Shown piece by piece: positions 51,695 to 61,265 of a stretch of 64,000 nt of DNA. The notes under the pieces are model-generated. The model made no database searches. It saw only the letters and a program-made list of their open reading frames with translations, and was not told the DNA's origin. The DNA lies in contig NZ_BMZP01000020.1 of NCBI RefSeq assembly GCF_014652855.1, positions 21,752 through 85,751 of the forward strand, in the 5' to 3' direction. This DNA comes from Novosphingobium pokkalii (GTDB taxonomy: Bacteria; Pseudomonadota; Alphaproteobacteria; Sphingomonadales; Sphingomonadaceae). Position numbers and translations under genes: made by a program. The first letter of the stretch is position 1; every line of letters starts with the position of its first letter.

Positions 51695-53124
51695 TGCGCT
51701 GGCCCCATGCGATCCGCCAGTGGCTGGCCCGCTTCCTCGCCGTGCTGGCGCTGGGCAATCTGATCTGCGTCCAGACCGCGCAGGCTGATGTGAACGGCCA
51801 GCTCAATTCGTTTTTCTCGAACCTTGGCGGGGCGGCGAATGCCACTGGCCCCGTTGCCTATAACGGCCAACAGGGCGGCTATTACTCGGGCGGCAACCTC
51901 TGGGTGCGCTTCCCCGCGCAGACGACCTATCAGTTGGGCTCGCTCCAGATGCCCAGCGTCAAGGCCGGCTGCGGCGGCATCGACATTTTCACCGGCGGCT
52001 TTTCCTTCATCAACACCGACCAGATCGTGGCGGCAATGAAGGCTGCAGCCAATGGCGCGCTGGCCTTCGTCTTCGACCTCGCGATCAACGCAATCTCCTC
52101 GCAGATCGGCACCTCGATCGAGAAGATGATGCAGAAGGTCCAGCAGTTCACCCAGCATAGCCTGGATGCCTGTCAGGCAGGCCAGCAGGTAGCCGCAGGC
52201 CTTGCCGGTATGGTGGGCGCGCGCGACAGCCAATTCTGCAAGATCATCGGCAACAGCCAGGGTGTCTTCTCTGACTGGGCATCGTCCGAGCAGGGCTGCG
52301 GCACCGGTGGCAGCCAAAGCTCAACCATCAAGGGCAATTCCGACAGCACAATCCCTGCTGGCCCCTACAATTACACCTGGTCGATGCTGAGCGAGAAATA
52401 CCCAAGCTTCGACACGGCCTTCAAACAATATCTGATGAGCCTAGTCGGCACAGTGATCTACCAGCCCGGCACCAGCGACACCCAAGGCCCAACCTTCAAG
52501 TTTCTGGGCCAAGGCGATCCGGCGCTCATCACCGCGCTGCTTGATGGCGGCAACAGCGCCACCGTCTATGCCTGCGACACCACAGATAAGTGCCTCAACC
52601 CCTCGCAGACCAGCCTCTCGGTCAGCACCGCCAATGCACTCAAGACGCGGGTCTACAACTTGCTGATCGACATTGCCGGGCGCATCCAGGGCAACCAGCA
52701 ACTGACGTCGGAAGAGATCGGCCTGCTCGGCGCCACCACGATCCCGCTCTACAAGATCATGGTGGTCAATGCTGCGGCGAGCTTTGGCGGCATGAACTCG
52801 GCTGACATTTCCAGCTTGGCCGAGATCACCTCAGTCGATCTGCTCGAAACCATCGTCGGCCAGTTCTACAGACTCGTGACTGACGGCCAATCTTCCTTCC
52901 AGAACGCCGATCCGCTGACCCTCAAGCAGTGGCAGGACCAGCTCCGCGATGTGACCAAGACGCTGGACGCGCAGGTGGTCCATAATTCCGAGCGGCTGAC
53001 CCGCACCGAGCAGATCCTCGAGCGCACAATCCGCATCGAGGCCACACTGCGCAACACCATGTCCCCCCAGATGACCGCCGCCCTCCAGTTCGAGAGGTCG
53101 CTCGGCCAGCATCCGCTTCAGTGA
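51694..53124 (+). CDS. traH: F-type transfer protein TraH
   Basis: 476 residues with a signal peptide. SVKAGCGGIDIFTGGFSFI and INAISSQIGTSIEKMMQKVQ (separate segments) are TraH hallmarks, and a coiled coil closes the protein. It works with TraF, TraU and TraW in pilus assembly. Confidence 0.92.
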   Translation: MRWPHAIRQWLARFLAVLALGNLICVQTAQADVNGQLNSFFSNLGGAANATGPVAYNGQQGGYYSGGNLWVRFPAQTTYQLGSLQMPSVKAGCGGIDIFTGGFSFINTDQIVAAMKAAANGALAFVFDLAINAISSQIGTSIEKMMQKVQQFTQHSLDACQAGQQVAAGLAGMVGARDSQFCKIIGNSQGVFSDWASSEQGCGTGGSQSSTIKGNSDSTIPAGPYNYTWSMLSEKYPSFDTAFKQYLMSLVGTVIYQPGTSDTQGPTFKFLGQGDPALITALLDGGNSATVYACDTTDKCLNPSQTSLSVSTANALKTRVYNLLIDIAGRIQGNQQLTSEEIGLLGATTIPLYKIMVVNAAASFGGMNSADISSLAEITSVDLLETIVGQFYRLVTDGQSSFQNADPLTLKQWQDQLRDVTKTLDAQVVHNSERLTRTEQILERTIRIEATLRNTMSPQMTAALQFERSLGQHPLQ

Positions 53125-53134
53125 GACCAGCCCA

Positions 53135-55912
53135 ATGACCGTCAATGTCATCACCAGCGGGGGCGGTCAGTATATCGTCAACGTGCTCAACGCTGTCGCC
53201 GCCTGGACTGGCGGTGGCGGTTTCCGTTCGATGTTGCAAGTCGTGATGGTGATGGGCCTGGGCTACAGCCTGCTGGTCATGGCCTTCTCATTGAACTGGC
53301 GGGTGCTGTTCCACTGGTTTCTCTCGGCGACCGCCATGTACATGTGCATGATCGTGCCCACGACCACGGTAGTCGTCTCCGACACGATCAACCCGACGGT
53401 GGGCAATGGCGCGGTGGCCAATGTGCCGATCGGCCTTGCCATGGTCGCCAGCTTTTCGAGCCAAGTGAACAATTGGCTGACCAAGACGGCAGAGAGCGTT
53501 TTCACCATGCCCTCGGCGCTGACCTACAGCGCGGGCGGTATGATCTATCCCACCCGGCTCAACGATTTAACCAGCCAATTCACGATTTCCGATCCGATCA
53601 TGAAGGCCAATGTCGAGGGCTATCTGGCCCAATGCACCTTCTATGACATCCTGCTGGGCCAGGGGAATGGCTGGTCGACACTGGCGAGTTCGCCTGACCT
53701 GCTCTCCGCCATCGGCCCGGGCTCGCCGGCGCGCTCGACAACCTGGATCCCTGCCGGCGGAGGCACAGCCTCAATAATCGGGTGCCAGAGCGCTTATCAG
53801 GCTATCGTGCAGGCCTTTCCAGCCCTGGCCACCGCTGGGATCAACGCAGCGGCGCCTGCCTTCTATCCTAACCTGCCTGCCGCCAGCGCAGTGACCAAGC
53901 TCAAGAACGATTTGCCGACGATGGCGCAGGCCTATTACGGCGGCACCTCGATGAGCGCGCAAACGATCTTCCAGCAGCGCAGCCTAGTGAATGCCTTCAT
54001 GGAGGCGCGGGCCAATTTCGGATCGGGCGGCGGCGATACCTTCGCCGCGCTTCACGCCGATGTGCAGGCGCAGAACAGCTACATCTCGGCGGCGCGGCAG
54101 GCGATGACCTGGGTACCAGTGCTGAACCTCGTGCTGACTATCGTCTTCTACGCAATGTTTCCGGTGGTCTTCCCGCTCTTCCTGTTTCCACAGACCGGGC
54201 CGGCGCTGTTGAAAGGCTACCTCACGGGCTTCTTCTACCTCGCCTCCTGGGGGCCGATCTATGCGGTGCTCCACATGTTCATCACGCAATATTCGGCCGC
54301 CCAGCTTTCCGCGCTCGCACCAACCGGGATGACGATGGCGACGATGGCGGGCATCGATTCCGTCAACCAGAACATGGAAACACTGGCGGGCTACCTCCTC
54401 ATGTTCGTGCCGGTCATGGCCGCCGGCATGGCCAAAGGCGCCATGTCCATCGCGTCCAACACCACCGCCATGCTGGCGCCCGCATTGCACGCGGCCGAGG
54501 CTGCGGCCGTCGAGCGCACCACCGGCAACTATTCCTATGGCAACAGCCAGTTCCAGAACGTGACCGGGAATCAGGTCAACACCGCGCCCACCTGGACCGT
54601 CTCGGCCAGCCCGATCCCGCAGGTCAACATGCGTGGGGACAATGGCACGATCACCTCGACGATGGCCGACGGCTCCACGGTGTATAACACAAGCGGCGCG
54701 ATCAGCCGCTTCGGCTTCTCGGCCAGTGAGATACAAAGTGTCACCGGCAACCTTCAGCAGACTGGCGCGCAATATCACACACGCGCCAATGCGCTGCGGG
54801 AAACCTCGGCCGAGCGCTGGAGCCACGGAATGCGCACCCTCGACAGCCTATCGTCCGGCTCGCGCCGTACGAGCGGCAGCGAAGGGGCGACAGGCGATCA
54901 GGGCGGGAACACCACCACATTGTCCGATCGGCAGGGGACCGATTCCAAGCAGCATACCGGCACCAACCGCACGATTGGCGAGAACCTGACTTCGGGCCGC
55001 TCGCTGGGCCATGCCGAGACCAACACGTTTGGGATCAATGCGGGCGCGAAAGCGGGTGTCGGCGGCAAGGTGCTGGGCGCCGAGGTTGGAGCTTCCGCCG
55101 GGGGCACGTGGGATCATCGGTGGACGAAAACCACCGGCGATCAGGAAGCCCATGGCACCAGCGACAGCCTCAGCCAAAGCCAGGGCAGCAACGTCACGCG
55201 CTACCATGCCAATGGGCAGGACATCACGCTCACCGATGGCGGCTACTGGCGCGATGGCACCTTCCACCGCGTCGAGAACTTTTCCGAAAAACGCCACGCC
55301 ATCGAGCGGGATTTTTCCGAGGCGCAATCACTGGATCGGCAGGCAACCCGCTCCGATGAAGTCGGATCACGCCTCGAAAGTATGGCCTCGCTCTCACGCA
55401 GCAACGGCTACCAGATTTCCGACGACATGAGCCAGGTCATTGCCTCGCGCTATGCAGAAATGGCCGCAAGCCCCGAATTCCGCGATCTGGGCGCGCCATC
55501 ACTCACCAACACAACACCATCCCCCCATCAGCGCGAAGTCCGCAATATGATCGTCGGGCGCATTCTGGAGCAATATGCCGCTGATGGCTTGGCGCCGGTT
55601 CGGGCGGGCCTGGTGGATCCGGCTGCGACGATGGGTGCCGTGCCAGCGCCCGCTGAGTTTTCCATGCCGCAGGCAACACCTCGACCGCAGGGTCGCCGAG
55701 GGGCAGGATCAGCGGCCCGCCACGCGCCCCAGGGCCCGGGAGGTGGATCGGACACGCCCCATCATGCGCCGGGCGATGATGCTGCCAGAGCAGCAATTCA
55801 GAGGGGGGCTACTGAAGTTGCTGGTGATGACGCAGCAGCCAGAGCGACATTCGCGCGGAAAGGTGCCGCTACGGATGTCGAAGACAAAAGGATCAAACGC
55901 GATACACAATAA
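53135..55912 (+). CDS. traG: F-type transfer protein TraG
   Basis: 925 residues. The N-terminal half is polytopic (VVMVMGLGYSLLVMAFSLNW, FYAMFPVVFPLFLFPQ), matching TraG_N. The C-terminal half is a soluble Ser/Thr/Gly-rich region (about 440 residues) that in F functions in mating-pair stabilisation and entry exclusion. The last ~100 residues are low complexity. It ends the visible tra operon. Confidence 0.92.
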   Translation: MTVNVITSGGGQYIVNVLNAVAAWTGGGGFRSMLQVVMVMGLGYSLLVMAFSLNWRVLFHWFLSATAMYMCMIVPTTTVVVSDTINPTVGNGAVANVPIGLAMVASFSSQVNNWLTKTAESVFTMPSALTYSAGGMIYPTRLNDLTSQFTISDPIMKANVEGYLAQCTFYDILLGQGNGWSTLASSPDLLSAIGPGSPARSTTWIPAGGGTASIIGCQSAYQAIVQAFPALATAGINAAAPAFYPNLPAASAVTKLKNDLPTMAQAYYGGTSMSAQTIFQQRSLVNAFMEARANFGSGGGDTFAALHADVQAQNSYISAARQAMTWVPVLNLVLTIVFYAMFPVVFPLFLFPQTGPALLKGYLTGFFYLASWGPIYAVLHMFITQYSAAQLSALAPTGMTMATMAGIDSVNQNMETLAGYLLMFVPVMAAGMAKGAMSIASNTTAMLAPALHAAEAAAVERTTGNYSYGNSQFQNVTGNQVNTAPTWTVSASPIPQVNMRGDNGTITSTMADGSTVYNTSGAISRFGFSASEIQSVTGNLQQTGAQYHTRANALRETSAERWSHGMRTLDSLSSGSRRTSGSEGATGDQGGNTTTLSDRQGTDSKQHTGTNRTIGENLTSGRSLGHAETNTFGINAGAKAGVGGKVLGAEVGASAGGTWDHRWTKTTGDQEAHGTSDSLSQSQGSNVTRYHANGQDITLTDGGYWRDGTFHRVENFSEKRHAIERDFSEAQSLDRQATRSDEVGSRLESMASLSRSNGYQISDDMSQVIASRYAEMAASPEFRDLGAPSLTNTTPSPHQREVRNMIVGRILEQYAADGLAPVRAGLVDPAATMGAVPAPAEFSMPQATPRPQGRRGAGSAARHAPQGPGGGSDTPHHAPGDDAARAAIQRGATEVAGDDAAARATFARKGAATDVEDKRIKRDTQ

Positions 55913-55941
55913 GCCTCAGCACAGTTTATTTGTGAGGCTTA
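55910..55941. terminator. Hairpin at the end of traG, possible bidirectional terminator
   Basis: TAAGCCTCA (55910-55918) pairs with TGAGGCTTA (55933-55941) around a 14-base loop. It covers the traG stop and the end of the converging gene. A-rich and T-poor flanks make it only a probable terminator. Confidence 0.5.
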
Positions 55942-56273
55942 AATCCAGGATCGGACTGAAATTCATCCGCGACCCGATCCATAGCGGCATGGCTCTCCAA
56001 CTGCTGCTGATGATCCCGATAGGCATAAAGCCCCCCAAACACAGCAACCGCAACCAAGATTACCGGCACGACAATCATCACCGCCGTGGCGATCTTCCGC
56101 TGCCAGGCAACAGCCTGATGGCTCTTCAGAAAGGTGGGGATGCGGTCGTACTCGAGCGCCATCAGCGCTTCGGCCTTCGACCCACGGAAGCCTGCCTCGC
56201 GCAAGGCCGCATTCTCAGCAGTCAATTGCTCGACTTGAGCCTTGAGTTGGGCGATTTCATCAAGTTCTGACAT
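55926..56273 (-). CDS. Small coiled-coil membrane protein
   Basis: 115 residues from the ATG at 56273. A coiled coil (LDEIAQLKAQVEQLTAENAA) precedes one membrane helix (IATAVMIVVPVILVAVAVFG) and a polar tail. It converges with traG. I recognise no family. The position next to traG would suit an exclusion or accessory factor, but that is only a guess. Confidence 0.55.
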   Translation of the reverse strand: MSELDEIAQLKAQVEQLTAENAALREAGFRGSKAEALMALEYDRIPTFLKSHQAVAWQRKIATAVMIVVPVILVAVAVFGGLYAYRDHQQQLESHAAMDRVADEFQSDPGFKPHK

Positions 56274-56541
56274 AGCAGCAGAATACGCAAAACAGGAACA
56301 TATTGCAAACAAATCTGAAGGGCATGTCTTCACGACTGCCCACAGACCCGCAGTTCAAGGCGCCAGGCGGCAGTGTCGGCGCCCATCGTTCATTTACCAC
56401 ATTCGGCGAGCAACCAAATGTCGTGGGCTGGGATTTTGCTGCTGTTCTTGAACGAGTCACAAAAAGGGCAGCTTGCGCCGGAACCCGTCTTTGAAATCGG
56501 ACTGCTTTTATGCTGAATAGGCCGGAAAGCATGGAGGACAG

Positions 56542-57654
56542 ATGGTGGATCAGATGGATATCGATGTGAACGGCCAGCGCGATCCGGCGATTGAACTCTA
56601 CGGGCTGCCGGTAACCGACGAGGCCCGGACCTTGTATTATGACGAAACCAACAACCATCGGCTCGTCTATCTGACAGACGATGGCTTCAATGTTCCCGAC
56701 CCCCGTTTCTTCGTGCTCGGTGGCGTCGCTCATCCAGGGTTGAAGAAAGCCATCGACCTCAGTCAGCTACGCCGTTCGATGGGCATACAGCCCGCAACGC
56801 CAGAAATAAAATTCGATATGATCGCTAAGGGCGATTTCCTTAAGATGCTCAGCTCAAAAAAGCTGAACATCTTCCTGAATTGGCTGATGGATGAGGCTTA
56901 CCTCATTCACTTCATCGCTCTCGATCCGGTGTATTACTCCTATGTCGATATCGTCGACTCTATGCCGCAGATTGGTATGTTCAACCTTGTTGACCGTTAT
57001 ATCCTCAAGAGAGACTTGTACCGTGTGCTTCGACGCGATCTCGACACCACCCAGGATATCCTGCGTCGGTACTCCTATCCTGCACTGACAAGCGGCAACG
57101 TCAGGGGCTTTCTGACCGAGATAGTCGAATTGGTGGAGGATGCCGACGACCTCATGCCGCACTATAATCTCATGATGCTCAAAGGTGTCCTCCAGTCAGG
57201 CCGGGCGCTTTCGTCATTGCCTCTCCTTGACGATACGCCGGGCCTGATAATGGAAAATTTCTCATCCTTGTTCATGCACCGGATTTGTCTCTTCAAGGCA
57301 AGTCAGCACATCCTCGACAATGAGGACAAGGTGAGCAAAGTGCTGGAAAAATACCGCTTCATGGATGCAGGCGAACAGCTCGACTTCTATCGCTTCGTCG
57401 ACTCGAAACTCGAGCCGAGGGTCCAACTCGCCGACGTCGTAGTCGGTCTGCTCAGCGCGTGCCTCGCATGGCTAAGGGAATTCGATAGTGAAGAAATTTT
57501 CGAGATCAAGCAGGGTCTCACGCCAGCCCAAAACGATAATCGTCTCGCTCTTTCAGCTCTCGTCGATCGCTCGATCGCCGTGACGGACGCATTCGTCCAG
57601 AAAGCGATGAGCCTCGACGACATGGAGCGTCTGGAGCATTTTCTGGACCGCTGA
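56542..57654 (+). CDS. DUF3800 domain protein
   Basis: 370 residues, with GGAGGA 6 bp before the ATG. The DUF3800 opening is seen as TLYYDETNNHRLVYLTDD (D34, E35), followed by FFVLGGVAHPG. Family members have an RNase-H-like fold and are common on mobile elements and near defence genes, but no activity is established. It stands alone between traG and the cargo operon. Confidence 0.75.
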   Translation: MVDQMDIDVNGQRDPAIELYGLPVTDEARTLYYDETNNHRLVYLTDDGFNVPDPRFFVLGGVAHPGLKKAIDLSQLRRSMGIQPATPEIKFDMIAKGDFLKMLSSKKLNIFLNWLMDEAYLIHFIALDPVYYSYVDIVDSMPQIGMFNLVDRYILKRDLYRVLRRDLDTTQDILRRYSYPALTSGNVRGFLTEIVELVEDADDLMPHYNLMMLKGVLQSGRALSSLPLLDDTPGLIMENFSSLFMHRICLFKASQHILDNEDKVSKVLEKYRFMDAGEQLDFYRFVDSKLEPRVQLADVVVGLLSACLAWLREFDSEEIFEIKQGLTPAQNDNRLALSALVDRSIAVTDAFVQKAMSLDDMERLEHFLDR

Positions 57655-58052
57655 TGAGCGTGCGCTCCGGTGACTGGTATGGGGAAGCAAAACCTACTGG
57701 CTGATTTGCGCGACCTGATCAGCGGGTTTCTGCAATAGTCGCCGCTCACTTCAGCGACGCTGAATGACTTGAACTGGTCGGCCACGGCCAAAATCGAACG
57801 CCACTTCGTGGGACAATGCCGCCATTCCCGCGCAAAGGGTTGAATGGCAGGTTCATCAGCAAAATCCGGCATGGCGAGAACTGTCCGCTAGCCAGAAATG
57901 TGACTGCGATTGGAGGCCGTGTGTGCTGCGCTAAGCGGTTCGGCTCTCCCTGCCGCTGATCGGTTGGGGCATGGTGTCGGCCAACGGCACCGCCGTCGAC
58001 CGACGCCGTCCATCAACGATGACAAATCCGGGGAAGCTGCTAATCACCCCGC
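57655..58052. other. 398-bp gap without a convincing gene
   Basis: It contains a short minus-strand open stretch (57713-57872, protein-like text WRSILAVADQF) but no start context, and no strong hairpin. It looks like degenerate flank between the DUF3800 gene and the LysR gene. Confidence 0.5.
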
Positions 58053-58943
58053 ATGACCTTGGAGCAGCTTCGCATCTTCGTCGCCGTTGCCGAACGCGAG
58101 CACATGACGCGGGCGGCAGACGCTGTGGGCGTCACCCAGTCCGCCGCTTCTGCCGCCATTGCCACGCTGGAGGCACGACACGCCATCAAGCTGTTCCACC
58201 GCGTCGGGCGCGGCATCGAGTTGACCGATGCCGGTCGCTTCTTCCTTGGTGAGGCGCGGGCCGTCCTGACGCGGGCGGCCGAGGCGGAACTGGCGCTTGG
58301 CGAATATGCCGGGCTCAAGCGCGGCCATCTGCGGCTTGTTGCCAGCCAGACCATCGCTGCGTACTGGCTGCCCGAGCGACTGGCCGCTTTTCACCGCCGC
58401 TATCCCGAGATCGAACTCTCCGTCGCGATCGCCAACACCGAAGGCGCCGCACGCAGCGTGCGGGACGGCGAGGCCGAACTGGGCTTCATTGAAGGGGCGG
58501 TCGATGATCCATCGCTCGCGTACTGGAAGGTGGGCGAAGACCGCATGTTGCTGGTGAGCAGCACCCCCGCCGAGGCGATCACCAATGCATGGCTGGCGGC
58601 GGCCCCATGGGTGATGCGCGAGCCCGGATCCGGCACGCGCTCGACCTTCGAGGCCGCTATTCTGGATCGAGGCCTCGACCCGCACATGCTCAACGTGGTG
58701 CTGACCTTGCCGTCCAACGAGGCCGTTCTTGCGGCGGTGCGCGCGGGCGTGGGCAGCGCGATGCTGTCCCAGTTGGTCGTAACCCCGCTTCTGGAAGCCC
58801 GCGCGCTGTTCGCGCTGCCGCTCGCGCTTCCCCCGCGCCCCTTCCATGGGCTGCGGCAGAAAGAGCGTTACCGGAGCAAGGCGGCCGATGCGTTGCTCGA
58901 CACGATCAAGAGCTTCGACGCGCAACCGGACTGGGTGATCTGA
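58053..58943 (+). CDS. LysR-family transcriptional regulator next to a YeiH-type exporter
   Basis: 296 residues. The HTH is in the first 60 residues (ADAVGVTQSAASAAIATLEA), and the effector domain begins at GHLRLVASQTIAAYWLPERL. The arrangement LysR-yeiH recalls E. coli yeiE-yeiH, where YeiE senses sulfite. Here both genes are in the same orientation, separated by 206 bp containing repeated TTGATCG sites. It is the likely regulator of the whole downstream operon. Confidence 0.85.
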   Translation: MTLEQLRIFVAVAEREHMTRAADAVGVTQSAASAAIATLEARHAIKLFHRVGRGIELTDAGRFFLGEARAVLTRAAEAELALGEYAGLKRGHLRLVASQTIAAYWLPERLAAFHRRYPEIELSVAIANTEGAARSVRDGEAELGFIEGAVDDPSLAYWKVGEDRMLLVSSTPAEAITNAWLAAAPWVMREPGSGTRSTFEAAILDRGLDPHMLNVVLTLPSNEAVLAAVRAGVGSAMLSQLVVTPLLEARALFALPLALPPRPFHGLRQKERYRSKAADALLDTIKSFDAQPDWVI

Positions 58944-58971
58944 TCATCACAAGTAATTGGTTTGATCGCGA

Positions 58972-59109
58972 AGATTTTTCGACGGACCAAGAAAACGCGC
59001 CGCCGGAGGGCGCTGATGACGCTCCATCGCCAGCGCGACAAGGCCAGAGCGCAGTCAATCAACAACTTAAATCGATCATAACCATATAAATTGATCGTTG
59101 GATTGATCG
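58972..59109 (+). promoter_or_regulatory. Repeated TTGATCG sites, candidate LysR operator
   Basis: TTGATCG occurs at 58972, 59091 and 59103 in direct orientation, and its partner CGATCA at 59073 forms an inverted repeat with TGATCG at 59092 (13-bp spacer). The last copy is 28 bp before AAGGAG of the exporter gene. Confidence 0.55.
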
Positions 59110-59149
59110 GTCGGCTGGTCGCATCTGTGTCTCACCAAGGAGACGCATC

Positions 59150-60232
59150 GTGACAACACAGAGCCCGTCCAGCCACCCCGAACTGCCCGGCAGCGCCCTT
59201 CTGCCAGGCCTCGCACTATGCCTGACCGTGACCGGCGGCGCCCTCATCCTGCAACGGATCGAAGCGGCGGTTTTCGGGCGCACCTGGTTGGAAGCGCTCG
59301 TCCTCGCGATCCTGATCGGCACAACCGTCCGCACCGTCTGGACGCCGGACAAGCGCTGGTTTCCCGGCATCACGTTCAGCGCCAAGGCTCTGCTCGAACT
59401 CGCCGTTGTCCTGCTGGGCGCCTCGGTCAGCGCAGCGACGATCATGGCCGCCGGAGCGGGCCTGCTGATCGGCATCGCCTTTGTGGTCTGTGCAGCCATC
59501 GCCAGCAGCTATCTGATCGGGCGATTGCTGGGGCTGCCGATGCGAATGGCGCTGCTCGTCGCCTGCGGCAATTCGATCTGCGGCAACTCGGCCATTGCCG
59601 CAGTGGCGCCGGTGATCGGCGCGGACGGCGAGGACGTTGCGGCCTCGATTGGCTTTACGGCCGTTCTGGGCGTGGTGGTCGTGCTGATGTTGCCGCTGCT
59701 TGCCTTCGGCCTGCACCTTAGCGGCCACCAGTTCGGCGCGCTTGCAGGCCTCACTGTCTATGCCGTGCCTCAGGTGATCGCCGCCGCCGCGCCCGGTGGG
59801 GCCACCGCCGTCCAGATGGGGACGCTCGTCAAGCTGGTGCGCGTGCTGATGCTTGGCCCGGTCTGCCTGATCCTTTCGCTGATCGCGCCAAAGCTGCGCG
59901 AGGAAGCCGACGAATTGCCCCCGCATGTGACCACCGGCGAACGCCCCGCCCTTGGCAGGCCGCCCCTGCACCACCTCGTGCCATGGTTCATCATCGGCTT
60001 TCTCGGCCTGATGGGTCTGCGCTCCATCGGCCTGATCCCGCAGGCCGCGCTGGCTCCGGCGAACGAAGCCGCCACGTTGCTCACCGTCGTCTCGATGGCA
60101 GCGCTCGGTCTGGGGGTCGATGTCCGCACGGTGGCCCATGCCGGAGGCCGCGTGACCGCCGCTGTCGTCCTCTCGCTCCTCGTGCTCGGGGCGATCAGCC
60201 TCGGCCTCATCCACCTGCTGGGGCTGGCCTGA
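59150..60232 (+). CDS. yeiH: YeiH-family (UPF0324) putative anion/sulfate exporter
   Basis: 360 residues from a GTG at 59150 (AAGGAG 7 bp upstream). Ten hydrophobic segments are visible. ACGNSICGNSAIAAVAPVI is the family signature. The family is annotated as a putative sulfate exporter. First gene of a six-gene run with gaps of 33, 19, -13, -14 and -23 bp. Confidence 0.88.
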   Translation: MTTQSPSSHPELPGSALLPGLALCLTVTGGALILQRIEAAVFGRTWLEALVLAILIGTTVRTVWTPDKRWFPGITFSAKALLELAVVLLGASVSAATIMAAGAGLLIGIAFVVCAAIASSYLIGRLLGLPMRMALLVACGNSICGNSAIAAVAPVIGADGEDVAASIGFTAVLGVVVVLMLPLLAFGLHLSGHQFGALAGLTVYAVPQVIAAAAPGGATAVQMGTLVKLVRVLMLGPVCLILSLIAPKLREEADELPPHVTTGERPALGRPPLHHLVPWFIIGFLGLMGLRSIGLIPQAALAPANEAATLLTVVSMAALGLGVDVRTVAHAGGRVTAAVVLSLLVLGAISLGLIHLLGLA

Positions 60233-60265
60233 ACTGGCCCCTCGTTTCTCGCAACGGAGACCAAC

Positions 60266-61246
60266 ATGAAGCCGCATCTCCCCCTCTCCGCTCTGGTCGC
60301 CGCGTTGGCACTGGCCGGATGTTCCGGCTCCTCCACGCCCACAGGCAATGCCGCAGCGCCCACCACCGCCGCCGCCGATGACGCCACCACCAACTGCAAG
60401 AGCGGCATTACCCTCCAACTGCTGGGCTCTGGCGGCCCCATCTCGGATGATGCCCGCGCGTCCTCGGGCGCGGTGGTGTGGATCGACGGCAAGGCGCGCT
60501 TGCTGATCGACGCAGGCGGCGGCACCTTTCTGCGCTATGGCGAGTCCGGTGCCCGGCTCGAAGATCTCGACTTCATCGGCATCTCGCATTTCCACACCGA
60601 TCACGTGGCCGACCTGCCCGCAATCCTGAAAGGCGCCTATTTCCTCAACGGACGCCATGACGTGGCGCTGGCCGGCCCCAGCAGCAATGCCAACTTCCCA
60701 AGCATGACCGCCTTCTTCAACCGCACATTCGGCCAAGGCCGTGGCGCTTTTGAATATCTGGCTGGCCTGTCTGGCGGCACCGATGGCCTGAAGCTGTCGG
60801 TTCACCCCTCGAACGTCAACGTCGCCAGCCCTGTCGCCACCAAGGTCTGGCAGGGTGATGGCGTCACCATTTCCGCTCTGGGCATCCCGCATGGCGATGT
60901 GCCTGCGCTCGCCTATCGCATCGACACACCCAAGGGCGTGATGGTGCTCTCGGCCGACCAGAACGGCAGCCGCAAGGAATTCATCGATTTCGCCAAGGGC
61001 GCCGACCTGCTGATGATGCCCGCCGCCATCGACGATGATGCCGATGCCCAGTCCCGCTTCCTCCATGCGACGCCCTCTGTTGTCGGCAAGATCGCGGCAC
61101 AGATCCATCCGAAGATGCTCGTCCTCGATCACTTCATGGGCCGCTCGCTGAAGGACAAGGACAAGAATGTCGCGATCATCCAGCGCTATTATCACGGCCC
61201 TGTCTTTGCTGGCCGCGATCTCTCCTGCTTCCCGCTTTCCCATTGA
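60266..61246 (+). CDS. Metallo-beta-lactamase-fold lipoprotein
   Basis: 326 residues with a lipoprotein signal (LAGC, C19). The metal motif HFHTDH (H108, H110, D112, H113) and later SADQNG and LDHFM are MBL-fold ligands. It would be a periplasmic, membrane-anchored hydrolase. The substrate is unknown. It sits between the exporter and the RiPP precursor. Confidence 0.85.
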   Translation: MKPHLPLSALVAALALAGCSGSSTPTGNAAAPTTAAADDATTNCKSGITLQLLGSGGPISDDARASSGAVVWIDGKARLLIDAGGGTFLRYGESGARLEDLDFIGISHFHTDHVADLPAILKGAYFLNGRHDVALAGPSSNANFPSMTAFFNRTFGQGRGAFEYLAGLSGGTDGLKLSVHPSNVNVASPVATKVWQGDGVTISALGIPHGDVPALAYRIDTPKGVMVLSADQNGSRKEFIDFAKGADLLMMPAAIDDDADAQSRFLHATPSVVGKIAAQIHPKMLVLDHFMGRSLKDKDKNVAIIQRYYHGPVFAGRDLSCFPLSH

Positions 61247-61265
61247 ATAAAAGGAGCATATCGTC

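Noticed and set aside
57713..57872. Minus-strand gene fragment (text WRSILAVADQF)
   Set aside because: There is no start context, and the frame continues only as an antisense shadow of the DUF3800 gene.
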